NCBI GenBank assembly: GCA_016282455.1
Contig: JAEEKM010000118.1
Coordinates: 1-16,258 of the forward strand
Source: Treponema sp.
Lineage (GTDB): Bacteria > Spirochaetota > Spirochaetia > Treponematales > Treponemataceae
Reading direction: 5' to 3'
DNA length: 16,258 nt
Below, piece after piece: positions 5,863 to 13,129 of this stretch (the stretch's first letter is position 1; the number at the start of each line of letters is the position of its first letter). The notes beneath the pieces are model-generated. The model worked only from the letters and a program-made list of their open reading frames with translations, was not told where the DNA came from and made no database searches. Position numbers and translations under genes: made by a program.

Positions 5863-7539
5863 ATGACAAGTATGAACCCCAACGGAAAGTATGCCCCCAT
5901 CGCGGACATTCCCTTAACCACCCGTGACTGGCCTGCTGCCCACATTACAAAAGCACCAATCTGGTGTTCAGTGGATCTTCGTGACGGAAACCAGGCTCTT
6001 GTTAACCCCATGGGAATTGAAACAAAACTTGCCTTCTTTGATCTGATTGTGAAGCTTGGAGTTAAAGAAGTGGAAGTAGGCTTCCCTGCCGCAAGCGACA
6101 CTGAGTATGAGTTTATCCGCCGCCTTATTGAAGAAAAGCGCATCCCCGATGATGTGACCATTCAGGTTCTCTGTCAGGCCCGTGAACATCTTGTCCGTAA
6201 AACTGTAGAAAGCATTAAGGGTGCTCCCAATGTAATTTTCCACATTTACAATTCCACAAGCCCTGCTCAGAGAAAATATACCTTCAACAAAAGTAAGGAA
6301 GAAATCAAGCAGATTGCAATTGACGGAGTTAAGTGCATTAAAAGCTGTCTGACTGAAGAAGAAAGAAAGAGAATTCGTCTTGAATATTCTCCCGAAAGTT
6401 TTTCAATGACAGAGATTGATTACGCAGTTGAAATTTGTGAGGCTGTGAAAAATGAATGGGGTGCTTCTCCAGACAATAAGATTATCATGAACCTGCCCAC
6501 AACTGTTGAGTGCGCAACACCAAATGTTTATGCAGACCAGATTGAATATTTCTGCAAGCACATAAGTGACAGGGACAGCGTGATTGTAAGTACCCACTGC
6601 CACAACGACCGGGGAACAGGTGTTGCTTCCTGCGAGATGGGACTTCTTGCAGGTGCTGACCGTGTGGAAGGATGTCTCTTTGGTAACGGAGAGAGAACCG
6701 GTAACCTCGACATCGTAAATGTTGCACTGAACATGTTCAGCCAGGGAGTAGATCCTCAGCTTGATTTTTCAAACATTCTGGAAGTTGGAGAAAAGTACAG
6801 GGAATATACCGGCATGGAAATTCCACAGCGTGTTCCTTACATTGGAGAACTTGTCTTCACGGCCTTTAGCGGAAGTCATCAGGATGCAATCAGAAAGGGA
6901 ATGGCCGCCCGTGCAAATCAGGCAGAAAATGCATTGTGGGATGTTCCCTATCTTTTGATTGATCCGCATGACATTGGACGTGAGTACGAAGGCATTATCA
7001 GAATCAACAGTCAGAGTGGAAAGGGGGGTGCTGCCTTTATTCTGGAACAGGACTATGGACTTTCTCTTCCAAAGGCAATGCATCCCGCTCTCGGAGAAGT
7101 TGTCAAGAACGCCGCAGATAAAGCCCAGCGTGAACTTAAGGCTGAGGAGATTTATTCCATCTTCGAAAAGCAGTGGCTGCTTGCTTCAAAGAACATAAAG
7201 ATTGCAGACCTTGCAGAAACCCATGTTGAAGGTTCCTCTTCTACAGAACAGGCTGCCTGCCGTGCAGTTGTTATGTGGAAGGGCGAGCAGTTTGCAATTG
7301 GCGCAAAGGGTAACGGTCCTCTTGATGCCTTCTGTAATGCACTTGCAACAACACCTGCTCCAAAATTTTCTATTACCGCTTTCCACGAACACAGTGTTGG
7401 TAAGGGAAATGATACTGCCGCAGTTGCCTACGTTCAGATTACTCTGGAAGATGGTAAGCAGTTCTGGGGTGCCGGTAAGAGTACCAACGTTGGACGCGCC
7501 GGTATTGATGCAGTTGTGAGCGCCTTAAATCAGATATAA
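5863..7539 (+). CDS. leuA: 2-isopropylmalate synthase (LeuA2-type)
   Basis: LeuA condenses acetyl-CoA with 2-oxoisovalerate, the first committed step of leucine synthesis in the cytoplasm. At 558 residues it has the length and N-terminus of the LeuA2 branch. Visible features are the substrate/metal motif DLRDGNQ (residues 38-44, R40 and D41), the metal-binding HxH in STHCHNDRGTG (H245, H247), the glycine-rich GNGERTGN, and a C-terminal regulatory domain (about 430-558, with EGSSSTEQAA and GNGPLDAFCNAL) that senses leucine in this family. The start ATG at 5863 has AAGGAG (5849-5854) 8 bp upstream. It is preceded by a complete leucine attenuator, so expression is probably controlled by charged tRNA-Leu and activity by leucine feedback. 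No leuB, leuC or leuD is adjacent, so the pathway genes are split. Confidence 0.96.
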   Translation: MTSMNPNGKYAPIADIPLTTRDWPAAHITKAPIWCSVDLRDGNQALVNPMGIETKLAFFDLIVKLGVKEVEVGFPAASDTEYEFIRRLIEEKRIPDDVTIQVLCQAREHLVRKTVESIKGAPNVIFHIYNSTSPAQRKYTFNKSKEEIKQIAIDGVKCIKSCLTEEERKRIRLEYSPESFSMTEIDYAVEICEAVKNEWGASPDNKIIMNLPTTVECATPNVYADQIEYFCKHISDRDSVIVSTHCHNDRGTGVASCEMGLLAGADRVEGCLFGNGERTGNLDIVNVALNMFSQGVDPQLDFSNILEVGEKYREYTGMEIPQRVPYIGELVFTAFSGSHQDAIRKGMAARANQAENALWDVPYLLIDPHDIGREYEGIIRINSQSGKGGAAFILEQDYGLSLPKAMHPALGEVVKNAADKAQRELKAEEIYSIFEKQWLLASKNIKIADLAETHVEGSSSTEQAACRAVVMWKGEQFAIGAKGNGPLDAFCNALATTPAPKFSITAFHEHSVGKGNDTAAVAYVQITLEDGKQFWGAGKSTNVGRAGIDAVVSALNQI

Positions 7540-7544
7540 TACTG

Positions 7545-7602
7545 TTTTTTAGGGGAGGTGATATCCTCTGCTCGAAAGGGATGTTTTCCCTCCTCTAAAA
7601 AA
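7545..7602. repeat. Long dyad with T6/A6 ends downstream of leuA
   Basis: TTTTTTAGGGGAGG (7545-7558) pairs with CCTCCTCTAAAAAA (7589-7602), 14 bp with one G-U, around a 30-nt loop. The T-run is at the 5' foot and the A-run at the 3' foot on both strands, the reverse of a normal terminator. The loop holds the smaller dyad GGGATGTTTTCCC (7578-7590). It is the only structure found between leuA and the next promoter, and may end or stabilise the leuA transcript or be a small mobile palindrome. Confidence 0.45.
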
Positions 7603-7660
7603 CTTCTATTTCTTCGCTCGAAATATAAAGTTTCCAGCTTTAGTGTCAGTTATTATTCTC

Positions 7661-7689
7661 TTGTGTTTGCGAAAAGTATGCTTTACAAT
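7661..7689 (+). promoter_or_regulatory. Promoter of the LRR-transglutaminase gene, leaderless arrangement
   Basis: -35 TTGTGT (7661-7666), 17-bp spacer and -10 TACAAT (7684-7689) are followed by 7 bp and the ATG at 7697. The predicted start site coincides with the ATG, and no Shine-Dalgarno is visible upstream of it. Confidence 0.65.
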
Positions 7690-7696
7690 ATTTATT

Positions 7697-9955
7697 ATGG
7701 TAAGTAATACTTTGATTAAGAAAATCCCTGTTGCAGTATGCTTTGTTTTTTTTGCATCTATTTGTTTTGCGCAGGAAGTGAAGGGTGGTGTACTCACTAT
7801 TAAAAAAGGTTGCAGAAGCATTGAAGAAAATGCCTATGCCGAAAGAAAAGACATTAAGAAAGTAATCTGTCCTTCAAGCCTAGAAAAGATTGGTCCTTCG
7901 GCCTTTAAGAACTGTACTTCCCTTGCTTCCGTCTCATTCAATCAGGGGCTAAAAGAAATAGGCTATGAGGCTTTTGCAGGCTGTTCATCCCTCTCTTCCG
8001 TTTCTTTGCCCGACAGCGTGGACACAATTCTTGGCAGGGCATTTGCCGACACTGGAATAAGCAGAACTTCTCTTCCTTCTTCCATACAATTTGTTGACGC
8101 AAATTCTTTTCCAAACAAAATCGTTCCCTACGACAGAATAAATGGCGAGGAACTTAAGCCAATAGACATTGATTTTACCCTCCCCAGCCACAGTATGCCT
8201 CAGGACAAATACATTGTAAAAAAAGAAGAGGCCCGCGTTGTAAACATAGACATGTACGGCGGCGTTTATGTGAATCCACTTGCGGGCAACAAGGGGAATG
8301 ACGGTTACGGCTATGTTGATTTTACCCTTCCCGTCTGGGACAGGGACTACCAGTACATTATAGAAATTCTCGCTTCTGGGGCTTCAAACTATGAGATTGG
8401 AGAAGCGCCTTCCGGTGCAAAGTTTATCCGAGCCACAGTGGGGCCTGTTCCTGTGGAAAAGACATATTCTGTAACCATGCGTTTTAAGCTCATGCAGATT
8501 CCCCTTGAGTACACAAAATTCCTTTCTGACAAATTTCCTGCCCGGTATGAGGAATACGAAAAGTTCATGCTGCTCCCTTCCGCAACTGCAGGCGGCTGCT
8601 GGCCAAACCACCCCTACTTTCAGGATCTGGCAGCTGAGTTTATGGAAAAATCAAAGGCACCGCCTGAGCTTGCAAAGAGAGCCTTCATCTACCCCTGGCA
8701 TCATCTTTACTTTGACGAAAGCTGTCTGCCCAAAACTCCTGCGCTTGCTCTTGCGATCGGTCTTGGTGACTGTACGGAATTCTCAGGCCTCTTCATTACA
8801 GTCTGCCGTGCCTGCAATATTCCAGCAAGACAAATTTCTGTTTCAACCTTCAGGGGAAAGAGTCCCCTCACAGTTACAAGAACCAATCACAGTCTCTCCG
8901 AAGTTTACATGGATCCTGTGGGCTGGTTTGCAGTAGACTCCAATCTTGGCGGAGGAAGCCTTGTGGGTAAGCACCGCTTCGGATACATTCCTCCCCTGCA
9001 GATTTTCTTCAGACCGGAAGATTTTAACTATTCCTATTACCCCACACTCAATCCTTCTGATGGAAGCAAACTTTCTGCTGCTGTAGTCACACCCATTAAA
9101 GCAAGTCTTGCAGATACGGGAGATGCAAAAGAAATACAGGGGCGCAACAAGAGAAAAACAAATGCCTCTCTTGTAAAGAACAAGGGAAGGGGACGTGTTC
9201 CTGCTGTTGAGCGTTACACAAAAAAAGAAGTACTTGAGAATCTTTATGCCAATGCCTACAGGCCGAAGGACATGAGGGACATTGAGATTGGAATAAACAG
9301 GCTCTCCCCTTACGAAAAACGATTTGGCATCATGAAAGAATATGGAGAGAGGGACTGGATTACCGCAATGGAATATCCTGTTGAATATGATGTAAAGCTC
9401 ACTCAGGAAGAGATGGATATAGACAGTGAGTTTGCCCTAGCCATAGAATTTGAGAGAGATAAGGAGAGAACTATCCAGAGTCAGGCTCAGAAAAAAAATC
9501 AAGCAAAGGGTGAGCCTCCAAAAGAAGGACTTATAGATGGTGTCCTTTACATAAAAGACGGAAAGAAAGAAATTTTTGAGCAGGAGTTTTTCCGAAAGAG
9601 CAACGTGAAGAAACTCGTCATCCCAGCCAGCGTAAGAAAAATTGATGCAAAGGCCTTTTACTTCTGCAACAATCTTACGGAAGTTGAAATACCTTCATCA
9701 GTGGAAGTGATTGAGGCATCTGCCTTTGAAAACTGTGTATCCCTCAAGAAAGTAATTTTTCATGAAGGACTTAAGGTTATTGGAGACAGTGCGTTCAAAA
9801 ATACAGCTGTGACCGAGCTTGTAATTCCTTCCAGCGTAACCAGTGTTGGTAACGATGTTTTTGCAATATGCACCAAACTCACATCAATCAGTGTGAAAAA
9901 AGGTTCTAAGGCAGAAGAAGCATTTAGAGGTGACAAAAGAATAACTGTCAGATAA
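7697..9955 (+). CDS. Secreted LRR-transglutaminase-LRR protein
   Basis: This is a 752-residue exported protein. ATG 7697 is preferred over the in-frame ATG 7643 because it gives a standard signal peptide (MVSNTLIKKIPVAVCFVFFA, cleavage after CFA) and sits at the predicted transcription start. The mature protein begins with BspA-type LRR_5 repeats (about 30-150, e.g. LEKIGPSAFKNCTSLASV). A beta-rich region follows, then a transglutaminase-like core (about 330-450) with Cys359 in GLGDCTEFSGLF, His398 in NHSLSEVY and Asp414 in FAVDSNLGG, a complete papain-like triad. A charged Lys/Arg-rich linker (about 475-515) leads to a region ending in more LRR_5 repeats (about 625-735). Transglutaminase-like folds of this class are usually proteases or amide-modifying enzymes; the LRR arrays would bind protein ligands. 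Substrate is unknown. It converges on the transglutaminase/SUMF1 gene. Confidence 0.88.
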   Translation: MVSNTLIKKIPVAVCFVFFASICFAQEVKGGVLTIKKGCRSIEENAYAERKDIKKVICPSSLEKIGPSAFKNCTSLASVSFNQGLKEIGYEAFAGCSSLSSVSLPDSVDTILGRAFADTGISRTSLPSSIQFVDANSFPNKIVPYDRINGEELKPIDIDFTLPSHSMPQDKYIVKKEEARVVNIDMYGGVYVNPLAGNKGNDGYGYVDFTLPVWDRDYQYIIEILASGASNYEIGEAPSGAKFIRATVGPVPVEKTYSVTMRFKLMQIPLEYTKFLSDKFPARYEEYEKFMLLPSATAGGCWPNHPYFQDLAAEFMEKSKAPPELAKRAFIYPWHHLYFDESCLPKTPALALAIGLGDCTEFSGLFITVCRACNIPARQISVSTFRGKSPLTVTRTNHSLSEVYMDPVGWFAVDSNLGGGSLVGKHRFGYIPPLQIFFRPEDFNYSYYPTLNPSDGSKLSAAVVTPIKASLADTGDAKEIQGRNKRKTNASLVKNKGRGRVPAVERYTKKEVLENLYANAYRPKDMRDIEIGINRLSPYEKRFGIMKEYGERDWITAMEYPVEYDVKLTQEEMDIDSEFALAIEFERDKERTIQSQAQKKNQAKGEPPKEGLIDGVLYIKDGKKEIFEQEFFRKSNVKKLVIPASVRKIDAKAFYFCNNLTEVEIPSSVEVIEASAFENCVSLKKVIFHEGLKVIGDSAFKNTAVTELVIPSSVTSVGNDVFAICTKLTSISVKKGSKAEEAFRGDKRITVR

Positions 9956-10024
9956 GCTGGAGGCTAACTACTATATTTTGTGTCAACGGTCATCGAGAAC
10001 CTCAATGACCGTAGCATTCTTCTT
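9953..10024. repeat. Dispersed hairpin repeat, copy 1
   Basis: This ~72-bp unit starts at the stop codon of the LRR-transglutaminase gene and is about 80% identical to 13051-13123. Its core hairpin (9986-10012) is ACGGTCAT-C-GAG-AAC-CTC-A-ATGACCGT: 8 bp, a C/A mismatch, 3 bp and a 3-nt loop. It sits between two convergent genes and is followed on the plus strand by a moderately T-rich stretch, so it may end transcripts from either side. Confidence 0.65.
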
Positions 10025-10035
10025 TTAAGTGAAAA

Positions 10036-12912
10036 TCAATCCAGGCTTCTTACAAGGCGGACTACATCTGCGCAGATATCAGGTCCAGTGAAGCCGCGAC
10101 CGCGCTGGTTTCTGCTTGAAGTTCCGCTTCTTCCGGAAACACAGTTCCATGTCAGTACCATAGGGTTCAGAATGTAGCCGTCTTCGTCTACTGTTCCAAA
10201 AAGAGCTTCTTGTTCAGCAGCAACATCGTACATGGTGTTGGAGCAAAGTTTGTCCATTACATACTCAAATGACTGAGGGCCATTGTCTCCTGAATAGGGG
10301 TCTTTGCCTGAGTGGTCGTAATACCAGAAATAGTCGTCATCATCAGGAAGCCACTTGTATGGCCATACATCCGTGAACATATCTACAATTTTAAGTGAAT
10401 TTTCATTTCCGTAATTCTCTGTTCTTGTTCGCTCTACAGTCCACTCGCTTCCAGACGGATCTCCGCCGCGTGCTGCAAATTCCCATTCTGCATCGGTCGG
10501 AATGCGGAAACCTTTCTTTGAATAATCCGGGAGACACTGAGCTAATTCTCCAATATTTGTTCCAAAATCAATTTCTTCTGTCTGTAAAATTTTTCCTTCT
10601 TCTTTTGCGATGAACATACTGAGAATATTCTCTCTTGGAATTTCAAGTTTTTCACACACAGTCTGAATCTGTTCTTCTGTAACTTCACTTGAAATGCCTT
10701 TACTATGGGGACGCACCACAGGTTCTACATTGACAACCTTATAGGCACAGTCTTCTTCGCTCATAAGAAGTTTTGTAAGGGCATTTGCAATATAAGCCCC
10801 CATTGTTGCGCTCATGTAAACATAATCGTTTTCATATTCCTCTTCGGTTTCGTAATAGGGAAGATAGTGGCACACAAGGTACTCGCCGTCAAGATTCTCG
10901 ACAGCTATATTTTCCCCTGTCATCCTGGTGGTTCTTTCCTTTACTGTCATTATGTAACGTCTTCTGTTCAGGTAGAGGTCTGCAGGATAATTATCAATAC
11001 ATTCACCAAGAAGTTTTTTTGCAAGCCCGACTGTTATAGGATATTTCATCATCTCAAATGAAGAAAGTTTTACCTTGCGTCCTACAGGGAATGCACTGTC
11101 ATTTTCAAGTGTCATTATGACACCAGCACTGTTTGGATGAGGTGTTTCTGCAACAGGGAAGTTTCCGTCAATTGCTGCAACAGTGCCCTTGGGAATAACT
11201 GTGACAAAACCAGTTTTTTCGATTCTCTCGCCATTGAGTGTTATTACACCGGTTTCGTCAATGCTTGCCGTTGCTTCCATCTTTACTTTTACTTCATCAA
11301 CCAGGCCGTTTTCTGAATGGTAGATTTTATACCAGTCGGAAGGATTGCTTCGTTCTGTGCCGTGTGACTCTTCGATCATGTAAGAACACCTCAGGTTTCC
11401 ACGGTCAAAGACATAGCTTTCGCCTTTGTTATAATAGTTTTCGCTTGTGATTTTTTCTATTTGAGAATAATACTTTCCTCCCATTTCATATGCAAACTCA
11501 TATTCCTTTCCTAATATAAGCTCTGATGATAATGGTAATATGTATATGTTTGTTTTTAATGAAGGATCAATTAGAAAACAATTGTACCATGTGTCCAGAT
11601 GTGTAAGCGTGAATTCAAGAATCTCCTTTCCGTCAATGCCGGCTTTTTCCAGTTCCGCGTCAAGTCTTGGAAGGGTGACAAATTCATTTCTTGTAAGTGC
11701 CGGAGTAATAAGCTGTGCTTCCTCTGCAGTAAAATTTCTGTTGCTTTCTACAACAGGAAAATGCGATGTGATGAAATAGCAGGGATCTGTGTCAAACCAT
11801 TTATCATCTACTGTTTCGCCTGAAGCCCATGTAACGTCAACAAGGAAATTTTCATCTCCATCTGAGGGCTTTATCAGGTTCCATGCGTGATTGTCATCAA
11901 AAAAGTTTGCCTGCATTTGTAATTTTGCTGACGAATACCTTCCTTTATTTCCACATCCATAGATTATTTTTGTTTCGATTCCTTGTGCCTCACACATATC
12001 TTCCATCAGTCGGGAAAAACCAAGACATACAGCCTTTCTCTGTGTAAAAGCACCTGTGGATTTAAAGCGGGCATCATCATGTGATTCATAATCATACATG
12101 ACGTTCTTTGCAATCCAATAGTAAAATGCGCGTACGTTTTCTTTTTGTGTTCTTGCACCGGATGCACTTACAATCATTGCCGCCGCATCAGAAATGCTTG
12201 TATCAGTAGGGATGGTCAGGTTTTCCATTGCCCTGTCTATTGAGGAATAATCAGGTTTTTCTGCGGGCTGAACAGTTGACTTGAAGGTAATGCCGTTGCC
12301 GTTTGCTTTTGTTCCCGCTTCAATATTACGTCGTCCGCTTGTATAGGTTGAAGGAGTCTTCTCGGTTTTTTCACTCGGGGTAAGGTTTGTATCTTCTTCA
12401 GAACCCTCTGGGCCGCTGGGATTTGTGTCTGTCCCGTCTGAAAGGGAAGCGACTGTTTCCACTGCCTGTGAGAATTCATTTTGTGTTGAAACTGTAAACT
12501 CAACTTGTGCAGGGGAAGAGGAAGATGCACTTGTTCCGCTTAAGTCAACGCTGGTCTTGTAATACTTTGTACTGGTCGTTGGAAAATAAAGGTTCAGGGC
12601 TTTTGAGTTTTTGTTGTAGACAAAATATCCGTTGTAGGAAAATGCAGTTCTTGCGTTTGAAGAAGTTTGTGACACTTCTATTTCTGCCGTACAGGTGCCG
12701 CTTTTTGCAAACAGTGTTACTGTTGCAGGATATTCTTCCAGAAGTCCTGTGATTGTTTTGTTCTCAGTAAGTCCGCTGTTTGTGATGTTTACCAGCTGAT
12801 TTGTCTTTGGCTGACCGAAAAGTCCTTCACATGAAGTAAGGTTTAAGATAAGCAGGATAGAAAGGAATGCCTCTGTCAGGCCATACAAAATTTTGGGGGG
12901 TAAATGTTTCAT
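10036..12912 (-). CDS. Large lipoprotein with transglutaminase-like and SUMF1 (FGE-sulfatase-like) domains
   Basis: This is a 958-residue predicted lipoprotein. ATG 12912 is chosen because GGAGG (12923-12919) lies 6 bp upstream and the N-terminus is a lipoprotein signal (MKHLPPKILYG..., lipobox LNLTSC); the open frame upstream to 13068 lacks these. A Ser/Thr/Pro-rich stretch is followed by a transglutaminase-like domain (about 225-375) with Cys296 in KAVCLGFSRLM, His342 in DDNHAWNL and Asp359 in FLVDVTWA, a complete triad like bacterial YebA/kyphoscoliosis-peptidase relatives. The C-terminal third is SUMF1-like: FPVGRKVKLSSFEMMKYPIT, then GFRIPTDAEWEFAARGG (801-817), ending DVVRLVRSLD. A long insert separates these SUMF1 halves, and the Cys pair of true formylglycine-generating enzyme is not recognisable, so this half may be a binding fold. 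It is likely surface-exposed; substrates are unknown. Confidence 0.88.
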   Translation of the reverse strand: MKHLPPKILYGLTEAFLSILLILNLTSCEGLFGQPKTNQLVNITNSGLTENKTITGLLEEYPATVTLFAKSGTCTAEIEVSQTSSNARTAFSYNGYFVYNKNSKALNLYFPTTSTKYYKTSVDLSGTSASSSSPAQVEFTVSTQNEFSQAVETVASLSDGTDTNPSGPEGSEEDTNLTPSEKTEKTPSTYTSGRRNIEAGTKANGNGITFKSTVQPAEKPDYSSIDRAMENLTIPTDTSISDAAAMIVSASGARTQKENVRAFYYWIAKNVMYDYESHDDARFKSTGAFTQRKAVCLGFSRLMEDMCEAQGIETKIIYGCGNKGRYSSAKLQMQANFFDDNHAWNLIKPSDGDENFLVDVTWASGETVDDKWFDTDPCYFITSHFPVVESNRNFTAEEAQLITPALTRNEFVTLPRLDAELEKAGIDGKEILEFTLTHLDTWYNCFLIDPSLKTNIYILPLSSELILGKEYEFAYEMGGKYYSQIEKITSENYYNKGESYVFDRGNLRCSYMIEESHGTERSNPSDWYKIYHSENGLVDEVKVKMEATASIDETGVITLNGERIEKTGFVTVIPKGTVAAIDGNFPVAETPHPNSAGVIMTLENDSAFPVGRKVKLSSFEMMKYPITVGLAKKLLGECIDNYPADLYLNRRRYIMTVKERTTRMTGENIAVENLDGEYLVCHYLPYYETEEEYENDYVYMSATMGAYIANALTKLLMSEEDCAYKVVNVEPVVRPHSKGISSEVTEEQIQTVCEKLEIPRENILSMFIAKEEGKILQTEEIDFGTNIGELAQCLPDYSKKGFRIPTDAEWEFAARGGDPSGSEWTVERTRTENYGNENSLKIVDMFTDVWPYKWLPDDDDYFWYYDHSGKDPYSGDNGPQSFEYVMDKLCSNTMYDVAAEQEALFGTVDEDGYILNPMVLTWNCVSGRSGTSSRNQRGRGFTGPDICADVVRLVRSLD

Positions 12913-12943
12913 AAGTTTCCTCCGAAAAAAACTGTCTCTACTA

Positions 12944-12972
12944 ATTCTAAAGCCTTTTTTTTGAAAATGCAA
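12944..12972 (-). promoter_or_regulatory. Promoter of the transglutaminase/SUMF1 lipoprotein gene
   Basis: On the minus strand, -35 TTGCAT (12972-12967), 17-bp spacer containing eight A, and -10 TAGAAT (12949-12944) predict a start near 12937 and a 5' UTR of about 25 nt that contains GGAGG. Gene and promoter are separated from the upstream TPM gene by the hairpin repeat. Confidence 0.65.
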
Positions 12973-12997
12973 GGTTAAGGAAATAAATGTGGCTTGT

Positions 12998-13057
12998 GAA
13001 AAAAAATGTCTTTCTTGTAAAGAATAAGGGGAGAGGTGCGTTTCTGCTGCTAAGCGG
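12998..13057 (+). pseudogene. Short remnant resembling the linker of the LRR-transglutaminase gene
   Basis: These 60 bp align without gaps to 9152-9211, the coding region for the Lys/Arg-rich linker of the LRR-transglutaminase protein, with about 46 of 60 identical by hand count. One reading frame still gives LVKNKGRG, identical to the linker. The segment runs straight into the hairpin repeat that follows the stop of that gene, as if about 735 bp between linker and stop had been lost. No intact ORF remains. A dispersed repeat that also inserted into the gene is an alternative. Confidence 0.45.
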
Positions 13058-13123
13058 TAGGCTGACAACTGTATTTTGTGTCAATGGTCATCGAGGACCT
13101 CAGTGACCATTGACATTCTACTT
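13051..13123. repeat. Dispersed hairpin repeat, copy 2
   Basis: This is the second copy of the 9953-10024 unit. The hairpin is longer here (13081-13113): TCAATGGTCA pairs with TGACCATTGA, then a T-G wobble, a C/A mismatch, and GAG/CTC around GAC. The pair C9987-G10011 of copy 1 is T13085-A13109 here, a compensatory change that supports a conserved structure. It lies 17 bp beyond the stop of the minus-strand TPM gene and could end that transcript. Confidence 0.65.
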
Positions 13124-13129
13124 ATTGTT

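Noticed and set aside
7643..7696. Upstream ATG of the LRR-transglutaminase gene
   Set aside because: It lies upstream of the predicted promoter and gives an 18-residue extension before a normal signal peptide, with no ribosome binding site.
12913..13068. Upstream start of the transglutaminase/SUMF1 lipoprotein (1010 residues)
   Set aside because: The extension covers the promoter, and the lipoprotein signal with GGAGG begins at 12912.
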